In this document: in pieces, positions 46,570 through 54,846 of the stretch
Position numbering within the stretch: the first letter of the stretch is position 1
Layout of the letters: the number at the start of each line of letters is the position of its first letter
Assembly (NCBI RefSeq): GCF_002091955.1
Contig: NZ_MKKY01000091.1
Span: forward strand, 377,001-441,000
Direction of reading: 5' to 3'
Length of the DNA: 64,000 nucleotides
Origin: Rhodococcus sp. 1168
Lineage (GTDB): Bacteria > Actinomycetota > Actinomycetes > Mycobacteriales > Mycobacteriaceae
Position numbers and translations under genes: made by a program
The notes under the pieces: model-generated
Seen by the model: the letters and a program-made list of their open reading frames with translations, nothing else
Told to the model about the DNA's origin: nothing
Databases searched by the model: none

Positions 46570-46895
46570 GTGACTGGGGACCTTCCGGAAGGTTCGGATG
46601 AGACGTCCCGGTCGGCCATAACGAGGGTGGTCTGTCAACCCCGGAGAGGGAGCGTGCGAGCGTGGGTTGACTGGTCGGGTCCCCGGCATGGAAGGCTTGG
46701 ACGACTCGTACGACCACATTGGTGACCCATGGAAGCGGCCCCGGAGGGGACGATCCGGCCGTTCGCGGCCGTTCGCGGCCGGCGCTGGCGGCAACTGTCG
46801 GCGCTGGCGTGCATCGGTTCTGGTTACGCTGGGTATTTCTTGCTGGAAAGAAGCATCTTTTTCGAGCATTTCTCTATGGAAGGTGACTGCGCACT

Positions 46896-47267
46896 GTGGC
46901 GAAAAGAGTGTCCATCGAATTGGTCGACGATCTCGACGGGTCTGTCATCGATGACGGATCGGGTGAGTCGATCGAGTTTTCCGTCAGTGGTGTCGATTAT
47001 GTCATCGATTTGAAGACGAAGAACGCCAACGAGTTTCACCGAAAACTCGATTACTACATCAGCCATGCCGCCCGTGTGGGTGGCCGTAAACGTAAGCCCG
47101 CCGCACCTGTTGTCACCGCTCCTGCGGGCAGTTCTGCAGCTGCGCTCAAGCGTGATCCGGAGCAGACGCGGGCGATTCGGCAGTGGGCCGCAGATACGGG
47201 TTACGAGGTCAGCGAACGTGGCCGTATCCCGGCCGGCATCGAAGATGCCTACAACGCTGGTCACTGA
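46896..47267 (+). CDS. lsr2: Lsr2-family nucleoid-associated protein
   Basis: 123 residues, GTG start at 46896. The N-terminal dimerisation domain (1-58) holds VELVDDLDG-like and FSVSGVDYVIDL motifs; a Lys/Arg-Ala linker follows; the C-terminal DNA-binding domain has IRQWAADTGYEVSERGRIP with the RGR minor-groove motif. Lsr2 silences AT-rich foreign DNA in actinobacteria. A copy on a mobile island may quiet the island's own AT-rich genes or replace the host copy. Confidence 0.93.
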   Translation: MAKRVSIELVDDLDGSVIDDGSGESIEFSVSGVDYVIDLKTKNANEFHRKLDYYISHAARVGGRKRKPAAPVVTAPAGSSAAALKRDPEQTRAIRQWAADTGYEVSERGRIPAGIEDAYNAGH

Positions 47268-47413
47268 CCCAGCGTACGCCGCGCCGTCCTGTCGGGGTAC
47301 GGGCGGGAATGGGGCGCGGTGCGGGGGAGCTCGAGGGCGGCGGCAGCCCCCTCGACCGGGAGCCGGGGACGCGCGGGTCCGGTGGACATTGCTGCCCACC
47401 GGCCCCCGGCGCT

Positions 47414-49123
47414 CTAGTCGGTGCCGCCGTCCTCGGTGATTGCGGTGTGGGCCTGATCGGGGGTGAGCGTTCCGGCTGCTGCCTGCTCGACGGGCATCAG
47501 TGTGTGGCCGTGCTCATCGAGGAAACCAAGGAAATTGTCGAGGTTTCCCCACGCGGTGCGCCGCCAGGAGTCGTTGCCTTTTCCGCTCATCCGCGCCTCG
47601 TAGGCGGCGAGGATCTGCGCGAGCAGCAGCACCTGGGCGCGGGTGTCGCTGGCCTTGTCGATCACTGCGGCGAGGGCCCCGCGTGCGGTGCGGTCGGCTA
47701 CTCCGGGGTATCCGCCGTCGTGGCCGGTCGCAGCGGGGACGGTCACCGAGAGTAGTTCCGCGAGGTACTGCGGCGCTTGGTTCTGGGTCAGTAGTGCGGG
47801 TTCGTCGACGAGGGTGTCGGTGATCCACTTCGCTGCACCCTTCGGCAATGTTTTGCGGGTCAGGAACTTTGCCAGCCACTCCTTGCGGACGATCGTCGCG
47901 GCGGCGCTGGCCTTGTTCAGTGCGACCGTGCGGCGGCGCTCGGCGCGCTGACGTTCCTTGTGTGCGAGTTCTGCCGCCGCTGCTGCCTTCTCGCGTGCGC
48001 GTGCGCGTGCTGCGGCCTCCGGATCGTTACTCTCGTCGTCGTCGGGGATCGATAGTGCCGCTGCCAGAACGGCGTTCGGTGCCGTTCCTGCCGCTTCGGC
48101 GTCGTAGGTGAAATATTCCGGTACCCACACATCCGCGAAGGTCACATCGTTGTAGTGGTAGTACTCCTTTTCGGCTTCGGCGTCGGCGTCGTTCTCTGTC
48201 GCGTAGTCGATCTGCTCGTCGGTGATCACGTCACCGGTCGCGGTGATGGTGATCTGCTCGGCGGTGGTCAGCCATACTGCCCAGTGGGTCGGTGCTGCGT
48301 TGATGAATTCGGCGGTGACCTCGGTACCGCCGTCGATGGTGACCAGATCCTCGGCGCGGAAGTACTCGCCCCGGTAGGCGGGTTCGGTATCGAGGACAGT
48401 GAATCCGCGTTCGGCGTACAGCGCGCCTGCGGTGGTGCGTGCTTTCTTCTCGGCGCGGTCGCCGAGGAGCCGCTGCGCGGTGTACCGGAAGTTGTAGCGC
48501 GATTCGAGCAGCGTGTTCACTGCTTCTTCGTCGCCGTCCGCGTCGAATGTCGCGATGATGGACGCCTGCTCGAGGTCGAACTGGCCGGAGTCGAGGGCAT
48601 CGAGGGCGGTCTGTGACCGTCCCGCTGCGGTGGCGGTTTTCACCTGCTCACGGTCCATCTGCACGGCCTTGGAGATTTTGGTGACAGAGACACCGAGGTC
48701 GAGCATCGCGGCAACGGCTTTGGTGCGCTGCCCAGCGGTGAGGTCGATGCGGCGATCGTTGGCGACGACCTGTTGCGAGAGGCGGTCGATTTCGCGTGCC
48801 TTCGCGGAGCCGCTGACGGTGCGGATCACTACCGGTACCGTCTCGGCTCCAGCCTCGATAGCAGCAAGCGCCCTTTGCTGACCGTCGAGAACAACTATGT
48901 CCTGTCCGTCGCGGATCGCGGAGAGTGCTTGCAGGACACCGTGCATGGCGATGCTGTCGACCAGTGCGCGGAACTGGGCCGAGTCGGTGTCGACTTCGTC
49001 GCGGACGTTCGGGCCGACCTCGAGGGCGGTCGGTGCGAGGCGGGCGAACTCCTCCCCCGCCCCTACCGTCGACGCGGCGTCGACGGTAAGGGCTTGTGTT
49101 GCGGCGGTGGAGGTTTCGATGCT
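47414..49123 (-). CDS. ParB/Srx-like plasmid protein
   Basis: At least 510 residues from ATG 48946. The reading frame is open and coding in character further up to about 49,123 (VGPNVRDEVD, LVDSIAMHGVLQAL), covering the conserved ParB N-terminal box, so the real start must be there. No ATG, GTG or TTG lies in that stretch; the protein-like part begins SIETSTAATQAL. Other ParB parts: VLDGQQRALAAIEAG, and a helix-turn-helix region LGVSVTKISKAVQ. The C-terminal half is helical with a Lys/Arg/Ala coiled coil near 310-345. Used in partition or regulation on plasmids. It follows DUF3560 in the original operon. Confidence 0.78.
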   Translation of the reverse strand, partial: SIETSTAATQALTVDAASTVGAGEEFARLAPTALEVGPNVRDEVDTDSAQFRALVDSIAMHGVLQALSAIRDGQDIVVLDGQQRALAAIEAGAETVPVVIRTVSGSAKAREIDRLSQQVVANDRRIDLTAGQRTKAVAAMLDLGVSVTKISKAVQMDREQVKTATAAGRSQTALDALDSGQFDLEQASIIATFDADGDEEAVNTLLESRYNFRYTAQRLLGDRAEKKARTTAGALYAERGFTVLDTEPAYRGEYFRAEDLVTIDGGTEVTAEFINAAPTHWAVWLTTAEQITITATGDVITDEQIDYATENDADAEAEKEYYHYNDVTFADVWVPEYFTYDAEAAGTAPNAVLAAALSIPDDDESNDPEAAARARAREKAAAAAELAHKERQRAERRRTVALNKASAAATIVRKEWLAKFLTRKTLPKGAAKWITDTLVDEPALLTQNQAPQYLAELLSVTVPAATGHDGGYPGVADRTARGALAAVIDKASDTRAQVLLLAQILAAYEARMSGKGNDSWRRTAWGNLDNFLGFLDEHGHTLMPVEQAAAGTLTPDQAHTAITEDGGTD

Positions 49124-49212
49124 GACGTGCGGAGCGCAGCGGAGTTCGATTCGGTGGACGCCGCAGGTGGCCTGGCGGTGCCGCCCCTCGTCCGGAGCGG
49201 CGCCGCTGGCTT

Positions 49213-49800
49213 CTACTCCCCTACTGCTTCCTGCTCGGTGCTGTTGGTGGCCATGAGGTCGGCAGCTTTTTTGTGTCCGGTGATCTCGGTGTAGGGCATG
49301 GTGTCGGTCCAGCTGCCGCCGACGATGGAGGGGATCGTGACGGTCTTTTTGTTGACGCGCTTTACTGGGTACCAGGTGCCGCGCCAGGCGACCGCGTCGC
49401 CTTTGGTGATGGTGTCGGGGCCGTAGTTAGTGGCGCTGCCGTCGGCGATCTGCTCGGCGCGGGTCTTCTCCCAGTAGGCGATCTGGTCGGCGCGTTCGGC
49501 CATGCGTTGGGTGATCTTCTCGCGGTGCGCTCCTTGTGCCGGGGTGGTTTTCTCGGTGCGGCGGATGCCGTTCTGTACGAACAGGGTTCGCTCGAATCCG
49601 TCGAGGAGTCGCTGATCTTTGCGTTGCTCGGCGGTGAGCTTGTCGATTCGGTTCGCGACGGTTACGGGGCTGTAGCGGGCGCGGGTGGTGACAGCGGCTG
49701 CGGCGGCGCGGTTGCGTGCGTCTTTCGCGGCGTCGGTGGCTGCGATGGCTTTTCCGGTGGCGCGGTGGGCTTTGTCGATGGCACCCCTGTGCCGGCTTTC
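49213..49800 (-). pseudogene. DUF3560 protein gene, 3' part (split by transposon)
   Basis: Codes for the last 195 residues of a DUF3560-like protein, beginning ESRHRGAIDKAHRATG. Its 5' part lies 8.5 kb away at 58,314-58,724. Joining 58,314 to 49,800 on the minus strand gives GHHSESRH without a frame change, and a 332-residue protein. The stop TAG lies 90 bases before the coding part of the ParB-like gene. DUF3560 proteins are common on actinobacterial plasmids; their function is unknown. The open frame reaches 49,830 only because of transposon sequence. Confidence 0.82.
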
Positions 49801-49806
49801 GGAGTG
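49801..49806. repeat. GGAGTG core repeat, left end of transposon
   Basis: Six-base direct repeat, identical to 58,314-58,319. In the minus-strand gene it is CACTCC, which codes His-Ser of GHHS. It is either the target duplication or the core exchanged by the recombinases. Confidence 0.85.
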
Positions 49807-49916
49807 TTCTCCAGAATCCACATGTCTCATGAGACAGAACAGGACCCGCGGGCCACATTTGATGCTAGTCGATGTACAAAGGTGGTGAAGGACTTAGTGG
49901 GCGAGGACTTGAGACA

Positions 49917-50171
49917 TCAGTCGATGAAGATCGGCTCTCCCGTGTAGCGGTAGACGATCGCGTTTGCGAGCTCGCGTAGGTTAATTCTGATCTCTTGCGA
50001 GGTGAGTACCGTAGCGGAGCCTCCAAACTGCAGTAGCGCACGTAAGTCCGCAAGGTGAGTGTGGGGGCAGTCCCTACAACTGACACCAACTGGTGTCGAG
50101 CAACAGTTCCAGAACACCATGCATGCTTGGCCTCGCAGGGTGTCAGATACATATTGTGGCCCTGTCTGCAC
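49917..50171 (-). CDS. possible small protein at the transposon left end
   Basis: 84 codons, with protein-like sequence in the second half (LRALLQFGGSATVLTS, then LRELANAIVYRYTGE). It overlaps the start of the nuclease frame on the other strand, so only one can be right in 50,059-50,171. No family recognised; could be a remnant. Confidence 0.25.
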   Translation of the reverse strand: MQTGPQYVSDTLRGQACMVFWNCCSTPVGVSCRDCPHTHLADLRALLQFGGSATVLTSQEIRINLRELANAIVYRYTGEPIFID

Positions 50172-51423
50172 CGATGAGGTCTACGCTGCCCTCCCACAGT
50201 TCTCTGGCTTTCTTGATCTAGTTTCAGAGCCAGGCGCGCCCTCCTGCGATGCGGTAGTGCCGCAGCCTGGTGACGATGAGGACACATTCTATGAGTGCTT
50301 CGATCCGGGGCCGGCGTTGCGTCTGCCGGGTGACGACGACGCGAATCGGACGCCGAGCATCATGGGAACGCAACCTGCGGGAAGCATCTTGGAGAACCGC
50401 TGCTACAACAAACCTTCCGGCGAATGGTTGGTAGAAAGATTCTACTCGTGCGTCTACGTGTCCGACCTCAACGGACATGGCGTGACCAACAAAAACAAGG
50501 CCGATGGCGGTCGAATGAACTACAACGACGTCGAGATCTACGTAAATCGGAGTGAAGACCACGGACGCCGTGTCGACATCAAATTCCGGGCTGTACCCAA
50601 GCTCTCCGGACTGGGGCTGAGCACCATACTCCAAGTGTGGCCTAAATGTTCCATACCAGGTCAGAGCTGCAACTTCGATGAACCGTTCGCTTACGAGCAA
50701 ATCTATGACAACGAGCCTTTCGAGATGACATTCACCAAAACGTTCGATGCTCCCGATTCAGGACAAGTCACGGCACCACAGATTTCTTTCGAGATGAGAC
50801 ACGTCTCCACTGGCAGCGGTCCGGTCGGTTCATACAAGCCAGCACCCCTGCCCTACAAAATTGGCAATGCTCCCCCACTTCGCTGTGATTCTTTCGCCAG
50901 GATGCGAAACACTAGCGATTGCGTTTTCAACGGAGCATTCCCCATCCTGGCATTCTCGCCAAAATACAATGTCCCGGAAATTGAATGGCATGTGACACAA
51001 GCCCAAAAATCCGAACTGCCTGGGGCATCTCAACAATCCCCGTTACATAAGGCGACCGCAGCGGAGACCACGGCAACGCGAAATATCGCGTGCAAAGATA
51101 CGCTAGCTTGGCCGGATAGACCCGCGGATGGATCGCAGCAGTGCGATGAGTATCCGTTCGCAGCTGCACGCGAGGGAGCACAAGCAGGCGGATCCGCACG
51201 CACGTACCATCCCGAATGCGGCATGACACGGGGAGGCCTGCCGCTCTTCAACGAAGATTCTGGACCAGTTGGATACAGCGTCTGCATGCTGAGTTCTTCC
51301 CAGAACCAAAGTGCCGGCTCAGCGCTGACTTGGTTCTATCAGAAGTACAGAATCAATGACGGCGAGGAATTTTCGGTCACCTCGCTCGCAGGTACCCCAC
51401 CGACTCCAGCGCCAGTCAGCTAG
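50059..51423 (+). CDS. possible secreted nuclease with NucA/NucB-like domain
   Basis: 454 residues, GTG start; the first 60 residues look doubtful and no signal peptide is seen, so the 5' end may be lost. The middle (70-300) is beta-rich with many Cys (for example ENRCYNKPSGEW and WPKCSIPGQSCNF). The C-terminal part has QQCDEYPFAAAREGA near 375, the signature of NucA/NucB-type sugar-nonspecific DNases (Asp-Glu of the active site), preceded by CKDTLAWPDRP. Passenger of the transposon. A possible toxin or extracellular DNase; activity uncertain. Confidence 0.55.
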   Translation: MWGQSLQLTPTGVEQQFQNTMHAWPRRVSDTYCGPVCTDEVYAALPQFSGFLDLVSEPGAPSCDAVVPQPGDDEDTFYECFDPGPALRLPGDDDANRTPSIMGTQPAGSILENRCYNKPSGEWLVERFYSCVYVSDLNGHGVTNKNKADGGRMNYNDVEIYVNRSEDHGRRVDIKFRAVPKLSGLGLSTILQVWPKCSIPGQSCNFDEPFAYEQIYDNEPFEMTFTKTFDAPDSGQVTAPQISFEMRHVSTGSGPVGSYKPAPLPYKIGNAPPLRCDSFARMRNTSDCVFNGAFPILAFSPKYNVPEIEWHVTQAQKSELPGASQQSPLHKATAAETTATRNIACKDTLAWPDRPADGSQQCDEYPFAAAREGAQAGGSARTYHPECGMTRGGLPLFNEDSGPVGYSVCMLSSSQNQSAGSALTWFYQKYRINDGEEFSVTSLAGTPPTPAPVS

Positions 51424-51580
51424 GCAACCCGCCCCCATCCAGCATCGCGGTCGACCCGATTCGGCAAAAGTTGGGTCGACCGCCGGTGGCGTTACCCTTA
51501 GCATGAGGTCCATCGCCGGGGTGTTTCGCGTTGCATTCCGGTGCTCGTCGCCTCTGGGAAGCATACGAATCGAGGAATTC

Positions 51581-52027
51581 ATGACCGAACCGATAACCGT
51601 TGATCTTAATATCCAAAACGGGGCTATCATCATTCGATCTGTTAACAATTTCGATCCCATCGACACACCATTCTTTCCAGACCCCCCAAGTCTTGTAAAG
51701 GGAAGTGAGGGGTTAGCAGTCATACACGCCGGCGGAAAAGGCCGGGTCCGCGTTACGCTGCTGCTCGACACACCGGAAACCGGTAGCGATAATTCAAATT
51801 GGGAAGAGTCGGAAGAGACGATTTTCTCCGTTGTCGACCAAGACCTATTCCTGGATGGCTCAGACGGAGAATTGTCTGCACCGTTCAGGCTTTCCAGAAC
51901 CGGCCGCTACGCAATCCGAGTATCGGCAACGGGTCGTCGGCGATATTTTGATTCTTACACAAACGCGGACGAGGAACCCCGAATACATCTGGAACTGCGA
52001 ATCTGGCCGGTCGCAAACGCACTGTAG
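51581..52027 (+). CDS. 148-residue protein, possible nuclease inhibitor
   Basis: ATG 51581 has GAGGAA directly upstream. The protein is beta-rich with SAPFRLSRTGRYAIRV and IHLELRIWPVA near the end, which recalls the layout of Nin/ComJ, the inhibitor encoded beside NucA in Bacillus. It lies 157 bases after the nuclease gene on the same strand. The link to Nin rests on pattern and position only. The 52,028-52,184 stretch has a perfect GTCGACTGCAGTCGAC palindrome at 52,141. Confidence 0.4.
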   Translation: MTEPITVDLNIQNGAIIIRSVNNFDPIDTPFFPDPPSLVKGSEGLAVIHAGGKGRVRVTLLLDTPETGSDNSNWEESEETIFSVVDQDLFLDGSDGELSAPFRLSRTGRYAIRVSATGRRRYFDSYTNADEEPRIHLELRIWPVANAL

Positions 52028-52184
52028 AGACACGTTCAAACGCCAACGACGAAATGTTTGTCATTGCACCCCACGTACGGTGCTTCCGTGATGATAGGAC
52101 TGTCGAGTTAGCGGAGACGGCTACTACTCGCGGGCGAGCTGTCGACTGCAGTCGACGCCCTCTCTGCATGGCCTTTGTCGGTAA

Positions 52185-52330
52185 TCACCGCCAGCTCCCC
52201 CTTGGAACCTTGAGGATCTCCCGCATTCGTTCGATCTCGCGCACTTCGAGGGCGATTGCGTCGGCGGGTGTCTGTCGCAAGGTCGTGGCGTGTTCGGGCC
52301 GAATCAGTCCGGCGGTGAACCGTGACGTTC
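52185..52330 (-). other. open coding-like stretch after the DUF6262 gene
   Basis: In another frame past the DUF6262 stop the sequence reads RFTAGLIRPEHATTL, then ALEVREIERMREILKV and a TGA at 52,185. No start codon precedes it. It may be the original C-terminus of the DUF6262 protein after a frameshift, or a separate remnant. Confidence 0.3.
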
Positions 52331-52735
52331 GGATCGGTGGGTGCTCAGATCCCCAAGCCGTCGCCCGTTACGACTGTCCACGTGTTCGCGGAGCGCCTGA
52401 TTGTCATGGTGCAGTGCGGCGATGACCGTGGCGGCCGCGTGCAGCTTGTTGCGCAGGTCGGCGCACTGGGCTGTCTTGTCCTTAAGCTTCTTGCGAACCT
52501 CGTCGAGGTCGGCGTCGCGGCGCGCTTCACCGACGGTGCGACGGCCGTGCTCAGCCACGTGGGCGTCCCACTCGGCCATGATCTCGGTCGCGCGGTTCAT
52601 GGTCGCCCGGGAGACCCCCGCTTCCTGGTAGAGGTTCGTTTTGGTGAAGGCCCCGTCGGTGTGCCTGGGTCTACCTGCGAGCAGGCACGCCATCGCGTCC
52701 CGGAGCGCCTTCTCGTTCGCTTCCGTCACGCTCAT
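52304..52735 (-). CDS. tnpC: DUF6262/TnpC-like transposon protein
   Basis: 143 residues. ATG 52735 overlaps the stop of the third recombinase (ATGA). It has an N-terminal helix-turn-helix (TKTNLYQEAGVSRATMNR) and a long coiled coil (about 75-125). In Tn554-type elements the short last gene, TnpC, sets orientation and efficiency of transposition. The frame ends 20 residues after the coiled coil. Confidence 0.72.
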   Translation of the reverse strand: MSVTEANEKALRDAMACLLAGRPRHTDGAFTKTNLYQEAGVSRATMNRATEIMAEWDAHVAEHGRRTVGEARRDADLDEVRKKLKDKTAQCADLRNKLHAAATVIAALHHDNQALREHVDSRNGRRLGDLSTHRSERHGSPPD

Positions 52736-54846
52736 GCGACGGTGTCGCCTTCGGTCCGGTCGATCACAGTCTGGACGTCCTCGACCTGTCGGTTCAGTGC
52801 AGCCCTCCTGCAGGAAGGTAGCTTCGGATCCTTGAGCAAAGTGAGCAAGCTGGCATTCTCCGCGTTCCAGATCGGTAGGTGGGCAGGGGCGATGATGCTG
52901 TTGACGCAGCGTCCCGGTTGGCATCGGTCGATCAACGGCCCTCGGTGTCCCTCAGGGATCTTCACCTCGCCTTCAAGGCATTTGGCGCCAACCGGGTTGG
53001 TTTCGTTCACGGCGCAATGGTTGAGCTTGCCGAACCGGATCGAGATCCGGGCCTTGCGCAGCAGATCTTGTTCTACCCGTCTGTCTCCCCGGCGGGCTCT
53101 CCCGGTGGCCACCCGGTCCTTCATCGTTGTTTTGATCTCGTCGAACGTGTCCTTGAGCTGGTCGGCGCCGAGGCCGAATCCGATGTTCTCGCCAGCGTGA
53201 TGCGCGTCGTAGAAGTCAATGAGCCCCTTGAACCGGGCGTGATCCACCGCGGTCCCCAGCAGTTTCTCCCACTGCGGATCGCACGCACCGTAGCTCTGGG
53301 TGGTGCGGTTGGCCAGGGTCCGGGCCGCGACGTGCTTGAGCTGAATTCCCAAGGCGATCTCGCCCCCGGGCTCGGTCTCGGTCAGCATCGACATGGTCTT
53401 GCGGAACATGTGCGGGGTCACCCGTGCCGCCGGGATGTGGATCCCGTGAGAGGCGGTCCCGGCGTTGACTCGCTCGATGAACTTCCGGACGATCACGCCG
53501 CTGTTGAAGCCGCCGCCGGACTTAGCGTGGGCCTTGTCAGCGGAGAAGATGAGGTCGGGATGGTCTGAAAGTTCCTCGGCTATTGCTAAAGCCTGCGCGA
53601 CCGGCTCGATGATCCACCAGTGTGCGACCGGCAGGTCGGGGTCGTGTTTGCGTTTAGTCGAGATGACGGCCGGTGCTCCGTAGAACTCGGTCACCGAACC
53701 TCTGGTGATCTCTCTGACCTCCGAATCGCGCATCATGGTGAGCGCCGCAACGAATACATAAGCAGCAGCGCGCAATGCGAATGATTCGTCGAGCACGCTG
53801 CGCGAGCACAGGCCAGGGTGCCAGGGACCTGTGGTCCCGTCCGGGCGCGTGACCATCGCGTACTCAGTTAACAGCCCGCCCGGCAGGCCCCGGCCAGCCT
53901 CGACCGCGGCCTCGACTTTCGCACGAATCCGGGGAACAACCGCGCTCCTTGTAGTGTGCTGGAAGGCTCTCACATCCCGCCGGATACCGATCATGAGGCT
54001 CAGCAGCCGCCAGTTGATGTCACCGGGCACCATGGACTCTGCGGTGGCGACCATTCGGTCGGTGTGGACCGGGATGTGGTTCACAGGATCGGCCAGGTAG
54101 GCATCGAGCAAATCCTCCCGTCCAGAGAGGGTGCCGGCGGCAACGTTCTGGAGTCGTTCGTAACGGCGCCGCGCGGCCAGAATATCGGGACCGAACACAT
54201 CGATGTACTGCCACGCCGCCCGGACCAGCGGAAACCACGTTCCCGGTGGAATATTCGGCGTCGTCACATGATTGGTCTTGGCGAGATTGGCGGCCTTGCG
54301 CGATGTCACACCCGGCCAGGGATCGGAGGGTAGGCCACCGCCGGTGAGCAACGGCCCAAGCCGATGCAGCAGTTTGATTGTCGAGATGAATGTGTGCAGG
54401 GACGACGGGCTCAGCGCTTCGCGCTTGTGGGCGATGAACTCTCGAGAGTCGTCCTCTTGCCACAGGCCCAGGTTCGAGTTCAGCCCTCGCTCAGATGCCC
54501 AGCTGGCCAGAATTCCCAGCCGTTGGACGATGGCCCGCAGCGAACGGCCCTGAGCGGGCCGCACTCTCAGGTTCAGCACCGCTGCCTTCACCACGGGATG
54601 CGTCGGGTTGAGCATGGCCATGCTCAACTCACGAGCCCGCAGGTTCCACACCGGGTCGACGAGCTTGGCGAAGCTGATGTCCCAGGCCGAAGGAGGCAGA
54701 TTCGCCGGTTTCTGGACGGCCACCAAAGTCCAGTTGACGATGTTCCCGAAGATCGGGACCTCGGCGCCGGGGATCAGCGGGACCGACTGCAACACCGGCT
54801 CGTCATCTGAAAAGATGCCGCGAGGAACAAGGGCAGGGACGATCAC
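52732..54846 (-). CDS. tyrosine recombinase 3 of the transposon
   Basis: 704 residues, GTG 54846. Catalytic domain near 340-560: Arg I in ALTMMRDSEVRE, HxxR in TPHMFRKTMS, His/Tyr box in LKHVAARTLANRTTQSYG. A C-terminal Cys cluster (NHCAVNET, then DRCQPGRCVNS) may bind zinc, as in TnpB-like proteins. Coupled to its neighbours by overlaps. All recombinase residues are present, so it should be active. Confidence 0.87.
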   Translation of the reverse strand: MIVPALVPRGIFSDDEPVLQSVPLIPGAEVPIFGNIVNWTLVAVQKPANLPPSAWDISFAKLVDPVWNLRARELSMAMLNPTHPVVKAAVLNLRVRPAQGRSLRAIVQRLGILASWASERGLNSNLGLWQEDDSREFIAHKREALSPSSLHTFISTIKLLHRLGPLLTGGGLPSDPWPGVTSRKAANLAKTNHVTTPNIPPGTWFPLVRAAWQYIDVFGPDILAARRRYERLQNVAAGTLSGREDLLDAYLADPVNHIPVHTDRMVATAESMVPGDINWRLLSLMIGIRRDVRAFQHTTRSAVVPRIRAKVEAAVEAGRGLPGGLLTEYAMVTRPDGTTGPWHPGLCSRSVLDESFALRAAAYVFVAALTMMRDSEVREITRGSVTEFYGAPAVISTKRKHDPDLPVAHWWIIEPVAQALAIAEELSDHPDLIFSADKAHAKSGGGFNSGVIVRKFIERVNAGTASHGIHIPAARVTPHMFRKTMSMLTETEPGGEIALGIQLKHVAARTLANRTTQSYGACDPQWEKLLGTAVDHARFKGLIDFYDAHHAGENIGFGLGADQLKDTFDEIKTTMKDRVATGRARRGDRRVEQDLLRKARISIRFGKLNHCAVNETNPVGAKCLEGEVKIPEGHRGPLIDRCQPGRCVNSIIAPAHLPIWNAENASLLTLLKDPKLPSCRRAALNRQVEDVQTVIDRTEGDTVA

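Noticed and set aside
48155-48616. 153-codon plus-strand ORF opposite the ParB-like gene
   Set aside because: Gly/Val-rich shadow; no start signal.
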